From Betaproteobacteria bacterium (GTDB taxonomy: Bacteria; Pseudomonadota; Gammaproteobacteria; Burkholderiales; Casimicrobiaceae): a DNA stretch of 64,000 bases. The translations under genes were made by a program, and so were the position numbers. How positions within the stretch are numbered: the first letter of the stretch is position 1; each line of letters begins with the position of its first letter. The notes under the pieces are model-generated. The model did not search any database, was not told where the DNA came from, and was given only the letters and a program-made list of their open reading frames with translations. Below, in pieces: positions 1 to 7,797 of this stretch. The DNA is taken from contig JADKEV010000001.1 of NCBI GenBank assembly GCA_016717855.1, positions 1-64,000 of the forward strand, in the 5' to 3' direction.

Positions 1-198
1 GTCCTCATCGGTGTAGAGACCCATCGCGCGCGCGCGAACCGTCAGCTTGCGGCGCGATTCCTCGAAGGCATCCTGCCAGAGCTGCGTCTGCAATGCCCGG
101 CGCACGAATTCGCTTTCCGAGAGCTTGCGTCGCTTGGCGGCGCGCGCGAGTTCCGCGCGCGTTTCCGGCGGAAGGCTGATCGTCAGGGTCGTTCTCAT
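1..198 (-). CDS. Ribbon-helix-helix (CopG-like) protein, 3' end outside window
   Basis: The 66 visible codons start with MRTTLTISLPPETRAELA, a classic beta strand plus first helix of a ribbon-helix-helix DNA-binding fold, followed by a second helix (LSESEFVRRALQTQLW). Such proteins are usually antitoxins or small repressors. The reading frame is open to the window edge, so a toxin gene may follow outside the window. It lies downstream of, and in the same direction as, the RES/Xre pair, 178 bp beyond the RES stop. The start is the only ATG in this frame near the coding onset. The fold is clear; the partner is unknown. Confidence 0.7.
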   Translation of the reverse strand, partial: MRTTLTISLPPETRAELARAAKRRKLSESEFVRRALQTQLWQDAFEESRRKLTVRARAMGLYTDED

Positions 199-376
199 GA
201 TGTAAGACACTTTAACACAGCATCATACTGGCGGAAGCACCGGCGAACCCCGCTTGCTCGAGTGGGTTCGGTGGTGCGTTTGGGGGTCAGGGGAAGGACT
301 GCCCTCGTGACCCGCACCGGGCAAATCGCAACTCCGACCCGGACTTGACGGCGGCCCCCGGAGTGGCCTTGACAGT

Positions 377-883
377 TCAGGCCGGCGGTGGATGCAGCCG
401 CGTGTCCAGCGCGAAATCTTCCTGCGCCTGCATCGCGTACCGGGTGTCGGCAACGTCGATGTCGAAAAGCAGGTTCCAGCTGTGCGTGGATACGGCGCTG
501 GGGATGAGCACGAACGGATACGCGGACAACAGGCCGTCGCCAAACGCTTGCTGGCCGGCGCCCGGAACACCCGGCCGCAGCCAGTTTGCGTTGGGCACCA
601 CACCCGGCTGCACGACGTGAACGGCCGCGGGTTCGGCGATCACGACGGAGGTCAGTACGTGCGGAACGGTGTCGAGGGCCTTGAAGCCTTTGTGGACGGC
701 AACTTCCAGGATTGCGGTGGCGGGGTCGATGGAGCAGTAGACGATTCTCCGGCCGCGCGAATTCCAGCGGCCGCCGTACAGCCACGCCCCCTCCCCGCTG
801 TCCCACGTTGCGGCATGGGATTTCTGATCCAGCCGCCACGCGACGAGGGTAGTGCCGCCCAACGGGGCGGGCAGCGGTGTCAC
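377..883 (-). CDS. RES-domain toxin
   Basis: This 168-aa protein carries the RES signature: an Arg in GGRWNSRGRRIVYCS, a Glu in ATAILEVAVHKG and a Ser in the C-terminal STHSWNLLFDID. RES toxins are ADP-ribosyltransferase-fold enzymes that deplete NAD+ or modify target proteins. I chose the GTG at 883 because it overlaps the antitoxin stop by 4 bp (GTGA) and leads directly into the expected VAWRLDQ start of the fold. The same frame extends further upstream, but that part overlaps the antitoxin in another frame and has no coding character. It forms a type II toxin-antitoxin operon with the upstream gene; the toxin is second. Confidence 0.85.
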   Translation of the reverse strand: MTPLPAPLGGTTLVAWRLDQKSHAATWDSGEGAWLYGGRWNSRGRRIVYCSIDPATAILEVAVHKGFKALDTVPHVLTSVVIAEPAAVHVVQPGVVPNANWLRPGVPGAGQQAFGDGLLSAYPFVLIPSAVSTHSWNLLFDIDVADTRYAMQAQEDFALDTRLHPPPA

Positions 884-1386
884 GTATAGACGCCGTAGCG
901 AAGGCGGCCGAGCAGTTGTTCCACCATCTCCACGCCCAAAGGTGACGCGAGAAGATCGATGGGACGGCGTTGTTCGAGCGCAGTGGCCGGCGCGGTCAGC
1001 CACCGCTCGGCCTCCGCCTGGCCGCCGAAGATATCCGTCGCCGTGGTCAGCACTTCGGCGAACTTCCACGCCCGGCTGCTCTGATCCTGGCTGAGCGGCT
1101 TTTGCGGACTCCCTGCGCGGCGCTGGACGGTGCGAATGCTCACGCCGACCGCATGCCCGAGATCCGCCGGTTTCATGGACAGCGCGTGTTTCACCATGTG
1201 ATTCAGAACGCCGCCGGGGAGGCCTTTCAGAATCGCCTCGTGCACGTCGAGCTTCGAGGTTATGGACTTCTTCAGTACATTGCGCCCGCCCAGAAACTTG
1301 ACGACCTGCGTCAATGGACTGGGACCGGAGGCCGCACTGGCGCCGGTTGCCGGAGCCGCGCGGCGCTGGCTGGCTGACATGGTCAT
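880..1386 (-). CDS. Xre/ParS/MbcA-type antitoxin of the RES module
   Basis: About 168 aa. After an Ala/Ser-rich leader comes a helical region with a helix-turn-helix-like segment (MKPADLGHAVGVSIRTVQRR), then the ParS/MbcA toxin-binding domain (ATDIFGGQAEAERWLTAPATALEQRRPIDLLASPLG), in which the W-L-x-P and R-P-x-D-L-L motifs are typical. It should neutralise the RES toxin and repress the operon. An AGGAG Shine-Dalgarno lies upstream, and ATG codons at 1386 and 1380 are both possible; the second has the better spacing. The last codons overlap the toxin GTG. Confidence 0.85.
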   Translation of the reverse strand: MTMSASQRRAAPATGASAASGPSPLTQVVKFLGGRNVLKKSITSKLDVHEAILKGLPGGVLNHMVKHALSMKPADLGHAVGVSIRTVQRRAGSPQKPLSQDQSSRAWKFAEVLTTATDIFGGQAEAERWLTAPATALEQRRPIDLLASPLGVEMVEQLLGRLRYGVYT

Positions 1387-1631
1387 ACACTCCTGCGACA
1401 GTTGACGTATTAATTGTGTCACATGGCGCAGCCGGCGGCAAGCCCGCGTCCGCACGCACCCTGGCGGATGAGGGCGTAAGACCCGGGAACCTGGACCAGA
1501 CCAACGTCAGCCGGCGTATCGATCGGGGCGCCGGATCGGGCGTACGATACGCGCTCGCACCTCCCGCGCCAGGCCAGGCGCCGGCCGCCGCGCGCCGGGT
1601 GGAACCCGTTCATCAACCAAGGAGAACGACC

Positions 1632-1961
1632 ATGATGATTGCCCGCTGGAGCATCGATGCCAAGTTCGGATACAAGCAGAGTGTGATCGACCTGATGCAG
1701 CGCTGGGCGCGCGAGATCGGGCCCCAGGCCGGCTTCACCGCCGACAAGCTGCGCCTGATTACCGGTTCCATCGGCGCACGGGAAGCGACGATACAGTCGG
1801 AACATGTGGTCAAGGATCTCGGCGAACTCAACCAGATCTGGGACAAGCTGGGCACGATCCCCGCTCACCGGCAGTGGAGCAAGGACCTCGAGCCATTCGT
1901 CGTGTCGGGCAGCAACCGCTGGGAAATTTACCGGCTGATCGACATGGGGTCCGGCAGCTGA
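1632..1961 (+). CDS. Small protein of unknown function, possible ferredoxin-like (ABM/NIPSNAP-type) fold
   Basis: This 109-aa soluble protein has no signal peptide. AAGGAGA lies 7 bp before the first of two adjacent ATGs. The pattern of a beta strand (MIARWSIDAKFG), a helix (KQSVIDLMQRWAREIG), strands and a second helix ending in RWEIYRLID resembles dimeric alpha/beta-barrel proteins such as antibiotic-biosynthesis-monooxygenase or NIPSNAP-like folds, but no catalytic motif is recognisable. It stands alone between the toxin-antitoxin pair and the apbE operon. The call rests on predicted fold only. Confidence 0.55.
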   Translation: MMIARWSIDAKFGYKQSVIDLMQRWAREIGPQAGFTADKLRLITGSIGAREATIQSEHVVKDLGELNQIWDKLGTIPAHRQWSKDLEPFVVSGSNRWEIYRLIDMGSGS

Positions 1962-1977
1962 CGACACCCGTGGCCGT

Positions 1978-2040
1978 TCATTCCTCCGGCCGCTGCTTGC
2001 ACTGCGCCATCAGGTTCTTATGCACGCTGGTCAGGCAAAT
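1978..2040 (-). pseudogene. Degenerate copy of the 3' end of an EF-G-like gene
   Basis: Reading the minus strand gives SVHKNLMAQCKQRPEE followed by a stop. The intact EF-G-like gene in this window ends GVQKDLMAQYKPRPEE and stop (11839 onward). At DNA level the first 50 bases from the stop codon match at 44 positions. Similarity ends upstream of about codon 18, and no other part of EF-G is present here. It is a remnant of a duplication or recombination, not a gene. Confidence 0.7.
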
Positions 2041-2068
2041 GCAAGAACTACTGTCGCGACGTTGCCGA

Positions 2069-2973
2069 TCACCGTGACCCGCCAATACGACCTGCAACAT
2101 CCACCCAGAAGTGCCGCAGGCCAAGTTGCGCGAGCCATGCGGGTCCGTCATCATCCTTGAGCATGGCGATGGTCGATGCGCTGCCGGCAACCACGCAATG
2201 GTCGGCCACGACACTGACTGCCGCGAGGTGGCGTACCGGCCAGCCGGTGCGTGGACTGAGAATGTGCCCGTACCGCACGCCGTCGACCACGATGCAACGC
2301 GCGTAGTCGCCGCTGCTGGCCAGGCCGCCGTGCTGCAGGGACAACGTGTGCATGACCTCACCTGGCGCGCGCGGGTGCTGCAAGCCGATGCGCCAGGCGA
2401 CGCCGTCCGGGCGAGCGCCGACGATCGCAATGTCGCCGCCGAGGTTGATCATGCCGCTGCTCACACCATGGTCCCGGCAGATCGTCGCCGCCCGGTCGGC
2501 CGCGTACTCCTTGACGACCCCGCCGAAGTCGAGTTCCATTCCCGGAACCGGGAACTCCAGCAGGGGTGGCTCCCAGCGGACCTTGTCCCAGCCAACCAGG
2601 GCGAGCAGGGTCCCGATCAGCGCGGGATCGGGCAAACTCCCGCTGGCGAAGTTCCACGCCTTGCGCAGCACGCCCGAGGTGATGTCAAACAGTCCATCGC
2701 TCTCGCGAAAACAGGTCGCCGCATAGTTCAACAAGCCGGCAGTCTCGTCGTCCACAGCGATGCCGGTCCCGGCAGCCGCCGCGCGATTGATCGTCGAGAG
2801 CAGGCTGTCGTCGCGATAGCGGGAATACCGCTGCTCCAGCCGCTCGACATCGGCGACGACCGCGGCAGCCGCACGTTGCGCTGTCGCGGCATCGCTACGT
2901 ACAACTGCAGCTCGCACGGCGAGCCCATGGCCTTGAAGGCACTATGAAAGAGCCGGATTGGATTTGCGCTCAA
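2069..2973 (-). CDS. apbE: FAD:protein FMN transferase, single-base frameshift near the N-terminus
   Basis: ApbE covalently attaches FMN to Thr/Ser of extracytoplasmic redox proteins, using FAD and Mg2+. The main frame (2069-2917) shows the family motifs: LDFGGVVKEYAADRAA, NLGGDIAIVG, ASSGDYARC and GHILSPRTGWPV. The expected N-terminus (SAFKAMGSPCELQLY) lies in another frame beginning at a TTG at 2973. Adding one G at 2897-2898 would give LQLYGSDAATAQRA and join the two frames cleanly. It is therefore either a recent loss-of-function mutation or a sequencing error. It is the last gene of the minus-strand operon, directly after the DUF3570 gene, which carries candidate FMN-attachment motifs. 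No lipoprotein or Sec signal is visible before the fold. Confidence 0.85.
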
Positions 2974-3052
2974 TTGCCGGTTTCAAGAGAGGGCCGACGA
3001 TCCTCACAATGCATGCAGCGCTCCGGCCGCGGGTCCGCCGCATCCAGATCTC

Positions 3053-5665
3053 TCAAAACCCGTGCTGCCAACTCGCGTTCAGCACACCGCGCCGTTCAAG
3101 CTGATCGCCATTGTGGTCCTGCTTGACGGGCTGCAGCCACTCGAGGCCGAAGTGATTGCGGGCAAACGCCCCGGTCGGCGGGCGGTAGCTGATGCCGACG
3201 CCGAAGTCCGAGTACCGGCCGCCGTAGTTTCTGGCGTAGTCGACCGGCGACAACTTGTAGTGTGTGCCGTCGAATTCGCCCCTGATCGCGCCCTGCCGCG
3301 CATGGACGGCGCGCGCTGATGCGGACAATCCGCCTGGCAGCCCGTAGGCGGCCCACAATGTGGCCTGCAAGTTGTCGCCGAGCGCGTATCCCGACCGGTT
3401 GCGCTTCTGCAGCCGGACCAAGGCGCTCACTTGTGCGCCCCATGACCAGCCGTGCGCTTCGCCGGCGTAAGTGATTGACGGATTCAAGTCCCACGTGCCG
3501 CTGCCCAGCTGCATGCCGTAGTGGTCATATCCGGCATCGACCTGGTGCGTGTCGCGCAGCTTGAGGCCGACATTGCCGGTGGGGGCGGTAAAGCCCACAG
3601 TGGCGTGCATCTGGCGGCCCGGCGCGTCGAACAGCTTGAAGACGGTGTAAATACCCGTATCGCCGATGCCCCCTGAAGTGTGCCCATGCAATGTGTGGTG
3701 CTGGTAGAGCGCACGCACCTCTGGTGCAAGTGCACCCTGTTCAGCCTGGTTCAGCAGGCCGCGCATGCTCATGTTCATGTCCACGAACTGCGGCATAAAC
3801 ATCAGCGTCAACCAGTCGGTTGGCGCAACCATGAGATCGAGCATGTGCATGTGCATGCTCATTGCGACCGGAACGGCGAGACAGCCCATTGCATCGCAGG
3901 CGTTGATCCTGAGCTGCGCATCATCGAGCGGCCTCGACCGGCGCAGCACGCTGCCCGCCTGCCGGCTGTACATGTAGCGATAGCCCACCATGAAGTCGCC
4001 GGCACCGGTCAGCACATGGCCGAACATGACACCGGCTGGCGCCGCGCCGCCACCGGTAGCGTGGCCGCCATGTGACGCATGCGTATTGGCACCAGCGCTG
4101 CGTTCGCTGCCCGTGCGCGAAGCGACCGTATCCAGGTCGAGTTTCAGCGCGGCGCTCAGCAGATGGGAGTCGAAGTCGGCATACGAACCCTCGCCACCGC
4201 CGCGCCATTTCAGCTTGCCCGCGTGTTGATAGTACTCGTAGCCCAGCCTGAAGGTGACTCCGTTGGCGAACAACTTGCTTAAGGTCACGCCGCCGGCCAG
4301 TGCACCGTACGCCGACAGTCGGGAATCGCTGGAGTAGTTGGCGGGCAACCTGGCTCGATCGAACGGTGCGATGATCGCCTGGCCGGTGGCTGGATCGGTT
4401 CTGGTCGAAAACTGGCCCTGGTCCGTCACCAGATATGGCGTATAGAAACCGGCGGCCGACTGCGTGTAGTAGCGAACCCGTGGCGTCACGGTCCAACCAT
4501 CGCCGAACGGTTGCGCCCACTCTGCTGCCAGGGTGTGCGCACGGATGCCCCAGTCGTCGCGGAAGTGACTGTACTGCACATGCAGACCGGCGTCCGTCGC
4601 CCCGATGTACCGCGCCAGGCGCACGTTCCAGAGCCATTGGTTGCGCAGTTCGGGCCTCTGCTCCAGCAGCGCGTTCGCGTTCACGTACAGGACGCCTGGC
4701 AACGGCGCCAGGAACTGCTGGTCCGGATCGATGAAAGCGACCTCGACCACCTTGTACGGATTGGCCAGATAGCCCCGGTTGCGCGTGTAGCCGAGGCTGG
4801 CGTTGACCTGTGTGCTCTGGTTTATGACCTGCGTGATCCCCGCCACCGCGCCCCAGTCGCGCCGGTCCCCGTGCAGCACCTTCCTGCCGCTGGGAAAGTC
4901 CTCGATATGGCTGGTCGACGACACGAAGTTGCACCGTGCGTTTCCGCAGGCATTGAAGATGTAAGGGGTGGCATCGTGATCCAGCGTGGCCCGGGTACGG
5001 TTCGTCGAGTAGCTCATGCCCAGGTTCAATGCGGTGAGCTTCTGATTGAAGTCCCACCGCCCGCCGATTCCGCCAAAGCGGGACACGTAGTCGTTCTCGA
5101 TGGACGTGCCGGCGCTCAGGTCGAGCGCCGACTCATCCCATTCGCGGCGGAGACTGAAATCGACCTGCTTGCGGGTTTCGCGCGAAGCCCCGGACAGGGT
5201 GTGCACCAGTTGCGTATCCGCGCCGCCCGTCAGCTTTCCGAAGCCGTCGCTCCGCAGCGGTTGCCGGGTCTGCGCATCGAGAAACAAGTCGCTCCCGGGA
5301 ACGAGGTAGGGAGAAGCGCCCGATACGCCGTCCGGCGCCGGGGAACGATTGCCGCGCCATTCCCGCGGTGCGGTGGCGATCGGAGTAGCCCCGGACCAGG
5401 TGTCCTGCCGATAGTTGATCTGGCCCTTGAATCGATCGTCGAGGCTGAACCACACACTTTGCTGCAGGCTGTCCGACTCGATCGGCTTGAATCGGCTGTT
5501 CACCCCGTACAGTTCGCGGCTGCCCTCCTGAAATTGGCCGAACTGGACTGCCGCGGCATTGTCCTGGGCGGCGCAGGACGACGGCTGCATCAGGCCGGGC
5601 AATGCCAGCGCGGCGGCGGTCAACGCATGCAGTGCGCCTTTGCCGGACGGCGGGCCTCTCGACAT
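3053..5665 (-). CDS. DUF3570 outer-membrane beta-barrel fused to a second barrel-like domain
   Basis: About 870 aa, starting at MSRGPPSGKGALHALTAAAL with a Sec-like signal; this start follows the DUF4266 stop by 4 bp, although the frame is open further upstream. Residues about 45-510 match the DUF3570 type of beta-barrel (alternating aromatic strands, GYEYYQHAGKLKW near the end), roughly twice the size of common family members because residues about 540-870 form another transporter-like barrel (DFMVGYRYMYSRQ through NASWQHGF). The N-terminal part holds DTWSGAT (88-94) and DGVSGAS (112-118), both fitting the Dxx[ST]GA[ST] motif flavinylated by ApbE. A Met/His-rich stretch (MSMHMHMLDLM, MFMPQFVDMNMSM) suggests copper contact. 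The DUF4266-DUF3570-ApbE gene order recurs in proteobacteria. The role is probably extracytoplasmic redox or metal handling; this is inference. Confidence 0.75.
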   Translation of the reverse strand: MSRGPPSGKGALHALTAAALALPGLMQPSSCAAQDNAAAVQFGQFQEGSRELYGVNSRFKPIESDSLQQSVWFSLDDRFKGQINYRQDTWSGATPIATAPREWRGNRSPAPDGVSGASPYLVPGSDLFLDAQTRQPLRSDGFGKLTGGADTQLVHTLSGASRETRKQVDFSLRREWDESALDLSAGTSIENDYVSRFGGIGGRWDFNQKLTALNLGMSYSTNRTRATLDHDATPYIFNACGNARCNFVSSTSHIEDFPSGRKVLHGDRRDWGAVAGITQVINQSTQVNASLGYTRNRGYLANPYKVVEVAFIDPDQQFLAPLPGVLYVNANALLEQRPELRNQWLWNVRLARYIGATDAGLHVQYSHFRDDWGIRAHTLAAEWAQPFGDGWTVTPRVRYYTQSAAGFYTPYLVTDQGQFSTRTDPATGQAIIAPFDRARLPANYSSDSRLSAYGALAGGVTLSKLFANGVTFRLGYEYYQHAGKLKWRGGGEGSYADFDSHLLSAALKLDLDTVASRTGSERSAGANTHASHGGHATGGGAAPAGVMFGHVLTGAGDFMVGYRYMYSRQAGSVLRRSRPLDDAQLRINACDAMGCLAVPVAMSMHMHMLDLMVAPTDWLTLMFMPQFVDMNMSMRGLLNQAEQGALAPEVRALYQHHTLHGHTSGGIGDTGIYTVFKLFDAPGRQMHATVGFTAPTGNVGLKLRDTHQVDAGYDHYGMQLGSGTWDLNPSITYAGEAHGWSWGAQVSALVRLQKRNRSGYALGDNLQATLWAAYGLPGGLSASARAVHARQGAIRGEFDGTHYKLSPVDYARNYGGRYSDFGVGISYRPPTGAFARNHFGLEWLQPVKQDHNGDQLERRGVLNASWQHGF

Positions 5666-5669
5666 CGCG

Positions 5670-5864
5670 TCAGTAGCAGCCGCAGCCGCCTCCCGCGGCC
5701 ACGCCGTTGCCGCTGGCGCCGGCTTCACGGCTGCTGTAAACATGCGCGCGCAGTTCGGCCTGGCCGGGATTGCGCTCGAAGGCCATCTGCGGCCTTGCCA
5801 GATTGCCACGCTCCCATGGCTGGACACTGCCGCAGCCCGCCAGGACAGCGCAAGCCCCCAGCAA
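5670..5864 (-). CDS. DUF4266 small lipoprotein
   Basis: The readable 64 residues contain a lipobox (VLAGC) followed by GSVQPWERGNLARPQMAFER and end in a glycine/cysteine-rich tail (AAGGGCGCY), the hallmark of DUF4266 lipoproteins. The start is uncertain. A TTG at 5864 gives a very short leader, and upstream codons back to the preceding stop (RRRRGLGILLL) look like the rest of a signal peptide without an ATG. It sits 39 bp after the upstream gene and 4 bp before the DUF3570 gene, and DUF4266, DUF3570 and ApbE commonly travel together. The C-terminal cysteines could bind metal or form disulfides. Confidence 0.8.
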   Translation of the reverse strand: MLGACAVLAGCGSVQPWERGNLARPQMAFERNPGQAELRAHVYSSREAGASGNGVAAGGGCGCY

Positions 5865-5903
5865 CAGGATCCCGAGGCCGCGCCGGCGCCGCGTCGCAGC
5901 ACG

Positions 5904-6359
5904 CTACTGATTCTGCCTGAATACGATCGTGGTGCCGGTGTGGATGCCGCCACCATCGGCCTCGGTCATGCAATGGAACGTGATCGTGTAGTTCTCGCCG
6001 CCGGGTCCGGTCTTGGTGACGAACAGGTTGTACACGCCGTCGCCGCCGTTGACGAATACCACGGGACTGCCCACCGCGTCACCAGCGTTCGCATCGGTGC
6101 TGTTGATGGCGGCGACTCCCCGATGCACGAGCACGCTCACGTCCTGCGCCGATGCCGCCGACTTGTTGGTGACCTGCGCCGCGAGCGAAGCCGGCATGCC
6201 GTTCCCGTCATCAGTACAGGAGACCTGGTAATAGTCGGTCGCCCCGGCACCCTCCCCCAACGAGCCGTTCTGCGTGTGCGCCACCGCGAATCCTGCAGGG
6301 TGCGCAAGAAGCAGGATGCACGACGCTGCCAGCGTTGTCCTGAGGTTTTCGGCTTTCAT
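5904..6359 (-). CDS. Secreted protein of unknown function
   Basis: This 151-aa protein has an obvious signal peptide (MKAENLRTTLAASCILLLAHPAGFAVA) and a beta-rich mature part with two cysteines (YYQVSCTDDG and ITFHCMTEAD) that could form a disulfide. A GGAG-like site precedes the ATG at 6359, which I prefer to the longer frame because the residues before it have no coding character. In related DUF4266/DUF3570/ApbE operons a thioredoxin-like gene often occupies this place; this product has no CxxC motif and is not a thioredoxin. I do not recognise the family. Confidence 0.6.
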   Translation of the reverse strand: MKAENLRTTLAASCILLLAHPAGFAVAHTQNGSLGEGAGATDYYQVSCTDDGNGMPASLAAQVTNKSAASAQDVSVLVHRGVAAINSTDANAGDAVGSPVVFVNGGDGVYNLFVTKTGPGGENYTITFHCMTEADGGGIHTGTTIVFRQNQ

Positions 6360-6500
6360 GGATCTCCACTCGATTGGACCGCGCGGTGCAGTCAAGTCGC
6401 GACCGCCGCCCAAGTATACCGCCGCAGGTTCCGGATCCGACGCCCGCGTCGGGCGATCGCAGCCGCGAACCGGCAAGGGTCGCGGCAGCATGCGGGCATC

Positions 6501-7793
6501 CTACTTCGGCACGCAAGCAAACACGCCACTGCCCTCGCCCTCAGGAATCCACCCGTTCGCCAGCATCAACTCGCGCATCTGCAGATCGACGGTGTACCGG
6601 TGACTCGGCGCGCCACCCTCGCCGTCGTTGTACAGCCGGTAGAGCGCCTGTGTTCCGGCCGGACAGGCGCCGCTGCCGGCCGCAGGCAGGTTGACGTTGA
6701 ACACGTCGCCTTCGAACTGCCAGTCCGGTTTGCCTTTCACCAGCACGCATTCGGGCCCGTTGGGCGTATAGAAGTGCGAACTCCTCGCCCCGAATGCGGT
6801 GCTGAAGAAACGGCACACGGGCACCGAGTCGGGGGCGCCCGACGCAAACACGTTGAACTCGAGCCCGGTGCGGAACCAGCCATCGAACGTGCCGTCGTCG
6901 AGCAAGCCGATTTCCTGGGACACCGCAGTCACGAAGTAGTGATTGAATCCCGGGTGATGAAACTCGATGGCCCTGGCAACGTAGGTGGTCGTCGGAACGC
7001 CGTTGCCCGGTGCATGCACTCCGCCGGCCGCGAGGAAGATGGCCGAGTCCAGGCTCCCATCCGAGACGTCGGCGATCGCGATGCGCACGCGATTGCGAAC
7101 GTTCGGCGTCACAGCCGCCACGCATTCGAGCGGCACCGTCATGCCGTCCATTCCCGTGTCGCGCGTACCGCCGGTGTTGTCGACAAACAGCGCCGGATTC
7201 AGTTCTGCGTTGATCGAGTTGACGCCGACGGGCCGCCCGTTGATGTTCGCGCAGTTCACGCCGTTGACGAAAATGGCGACTACGTCGCTGAATGCCGAAC
7301 CGGCGATCTCGCTGTATTCCTCCGAGGCGAAGACGAAACGGACGCCGATCATCGACTGCGCGGTGACCAGGTCGAACTCCAGGCTGACGGCGTCGAAGGT
7401 CCGCCTGGGTGCGGCAAGCGCGTCGAGCTGGGGGTCGCCGCCCAGGCCGAAATTGGTGCTCGTGTCGCCGGATTGATTGGGGCCGACCACATTGGCGACA
7501 TTGCCGGTCGACAGCACGACGCCCGTATCGAGGTCGAGGCCGGCGGCCGCGCCGGAAAATGTTCCCGCGGTCCCCGGCGCGCCTTGCAGCGTCGCGTTGC
7601 TGATGGCGACCCCCGTTCCGGCCAGCGACTGGGCTAGCGCGGCGGCGTTGTTCGAGGGCGCGATGCCAACTTTGGGGGCGACAGCTGGATTTGCCCTGAC
7701 ATGGCCGGTCCCTCGAACCTGGGCGCCGGCCAGGCTGGAAACACCCAGCGCGGCAGCAGCGAGCATGGTGAACACACGCATGACGAACGACAT
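6501..7793 (-). CDS. Choice-of-anchor L family secreted protein with DUF5648-like C-terminal domain
   Basis: About 430 aa with a signal peptide (MRVFTMLAAAALGVSSLAGAQ). Residues about 50-270 form the choice-of-anchor L domain: LDLDTGVVLSTGNV, FVFASEEYSEIAGSAFSDVVAIFVNG and DSAIFLAAGGV are characteristic. Residues about 285-430 match the DUF5648-type domain seen in betaproteobacterial secreted hydrolases and adhesins (FNHYFVTA, SSHFYTPNGPEC, ALYRLYNDGEGGAPSHRYT). The same C-terminal domain recurs in the broken gene at 40462-42324. It starts 4 bp after the stop of the next upstream gene. The likely role is a surface or extracellular carbohydrate- or protein-binding protein; no catalytic residues are evident. 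Confidence 0.75.
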   Translation of the reverse strand: MSFVMRVFTMLAAAALGVSSLAGAQVRGTGHVRANPAVAPKVGIAPSNNAAALAQSLAGTGVAISNATLQGAPGTAGTFSGAAAGLDLDTGVVLSTGNVANVVGPNQSGDTSTNFGLGGDPQLDALAAPRRTFDAVSLEFDLVTAQSMIGVRFVFASEEYSEIAGSAFSDVVAIFVNGVNCANINGRPVGVNSINAELNPALFVDNTGGTRDTGMDGMTVPLECVAAVTPNVRNRVRIAIADVSDGSLDSAIFLAAGGVHAPGNGVPTTTYVARAIEFHHPGFNHYFVTAVSQEIGLLDDGTFDGWFRTGLEFNVFASGAPDSVPVCRFFSTAFGARSSHFYTPNGPECVLVKGKPDWQFEGDVFNVNLPAAGSGACPAGTQALYRLYNDGEGGAPSHRYTVDLQMRELMLANGWIPEGEGSGVFACVPK

Positions 7794-7797
7794 GGGT

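Noticed and set aside
4511..7637. Long plus-strand open frames of 469 and 692 codons
   Set aside because: They run antisense to the DUF3570, DUF4266 and choice-of-anchor L genes, have Arg/His/Val-rich composition and no domain; GC-rich codon shadows.
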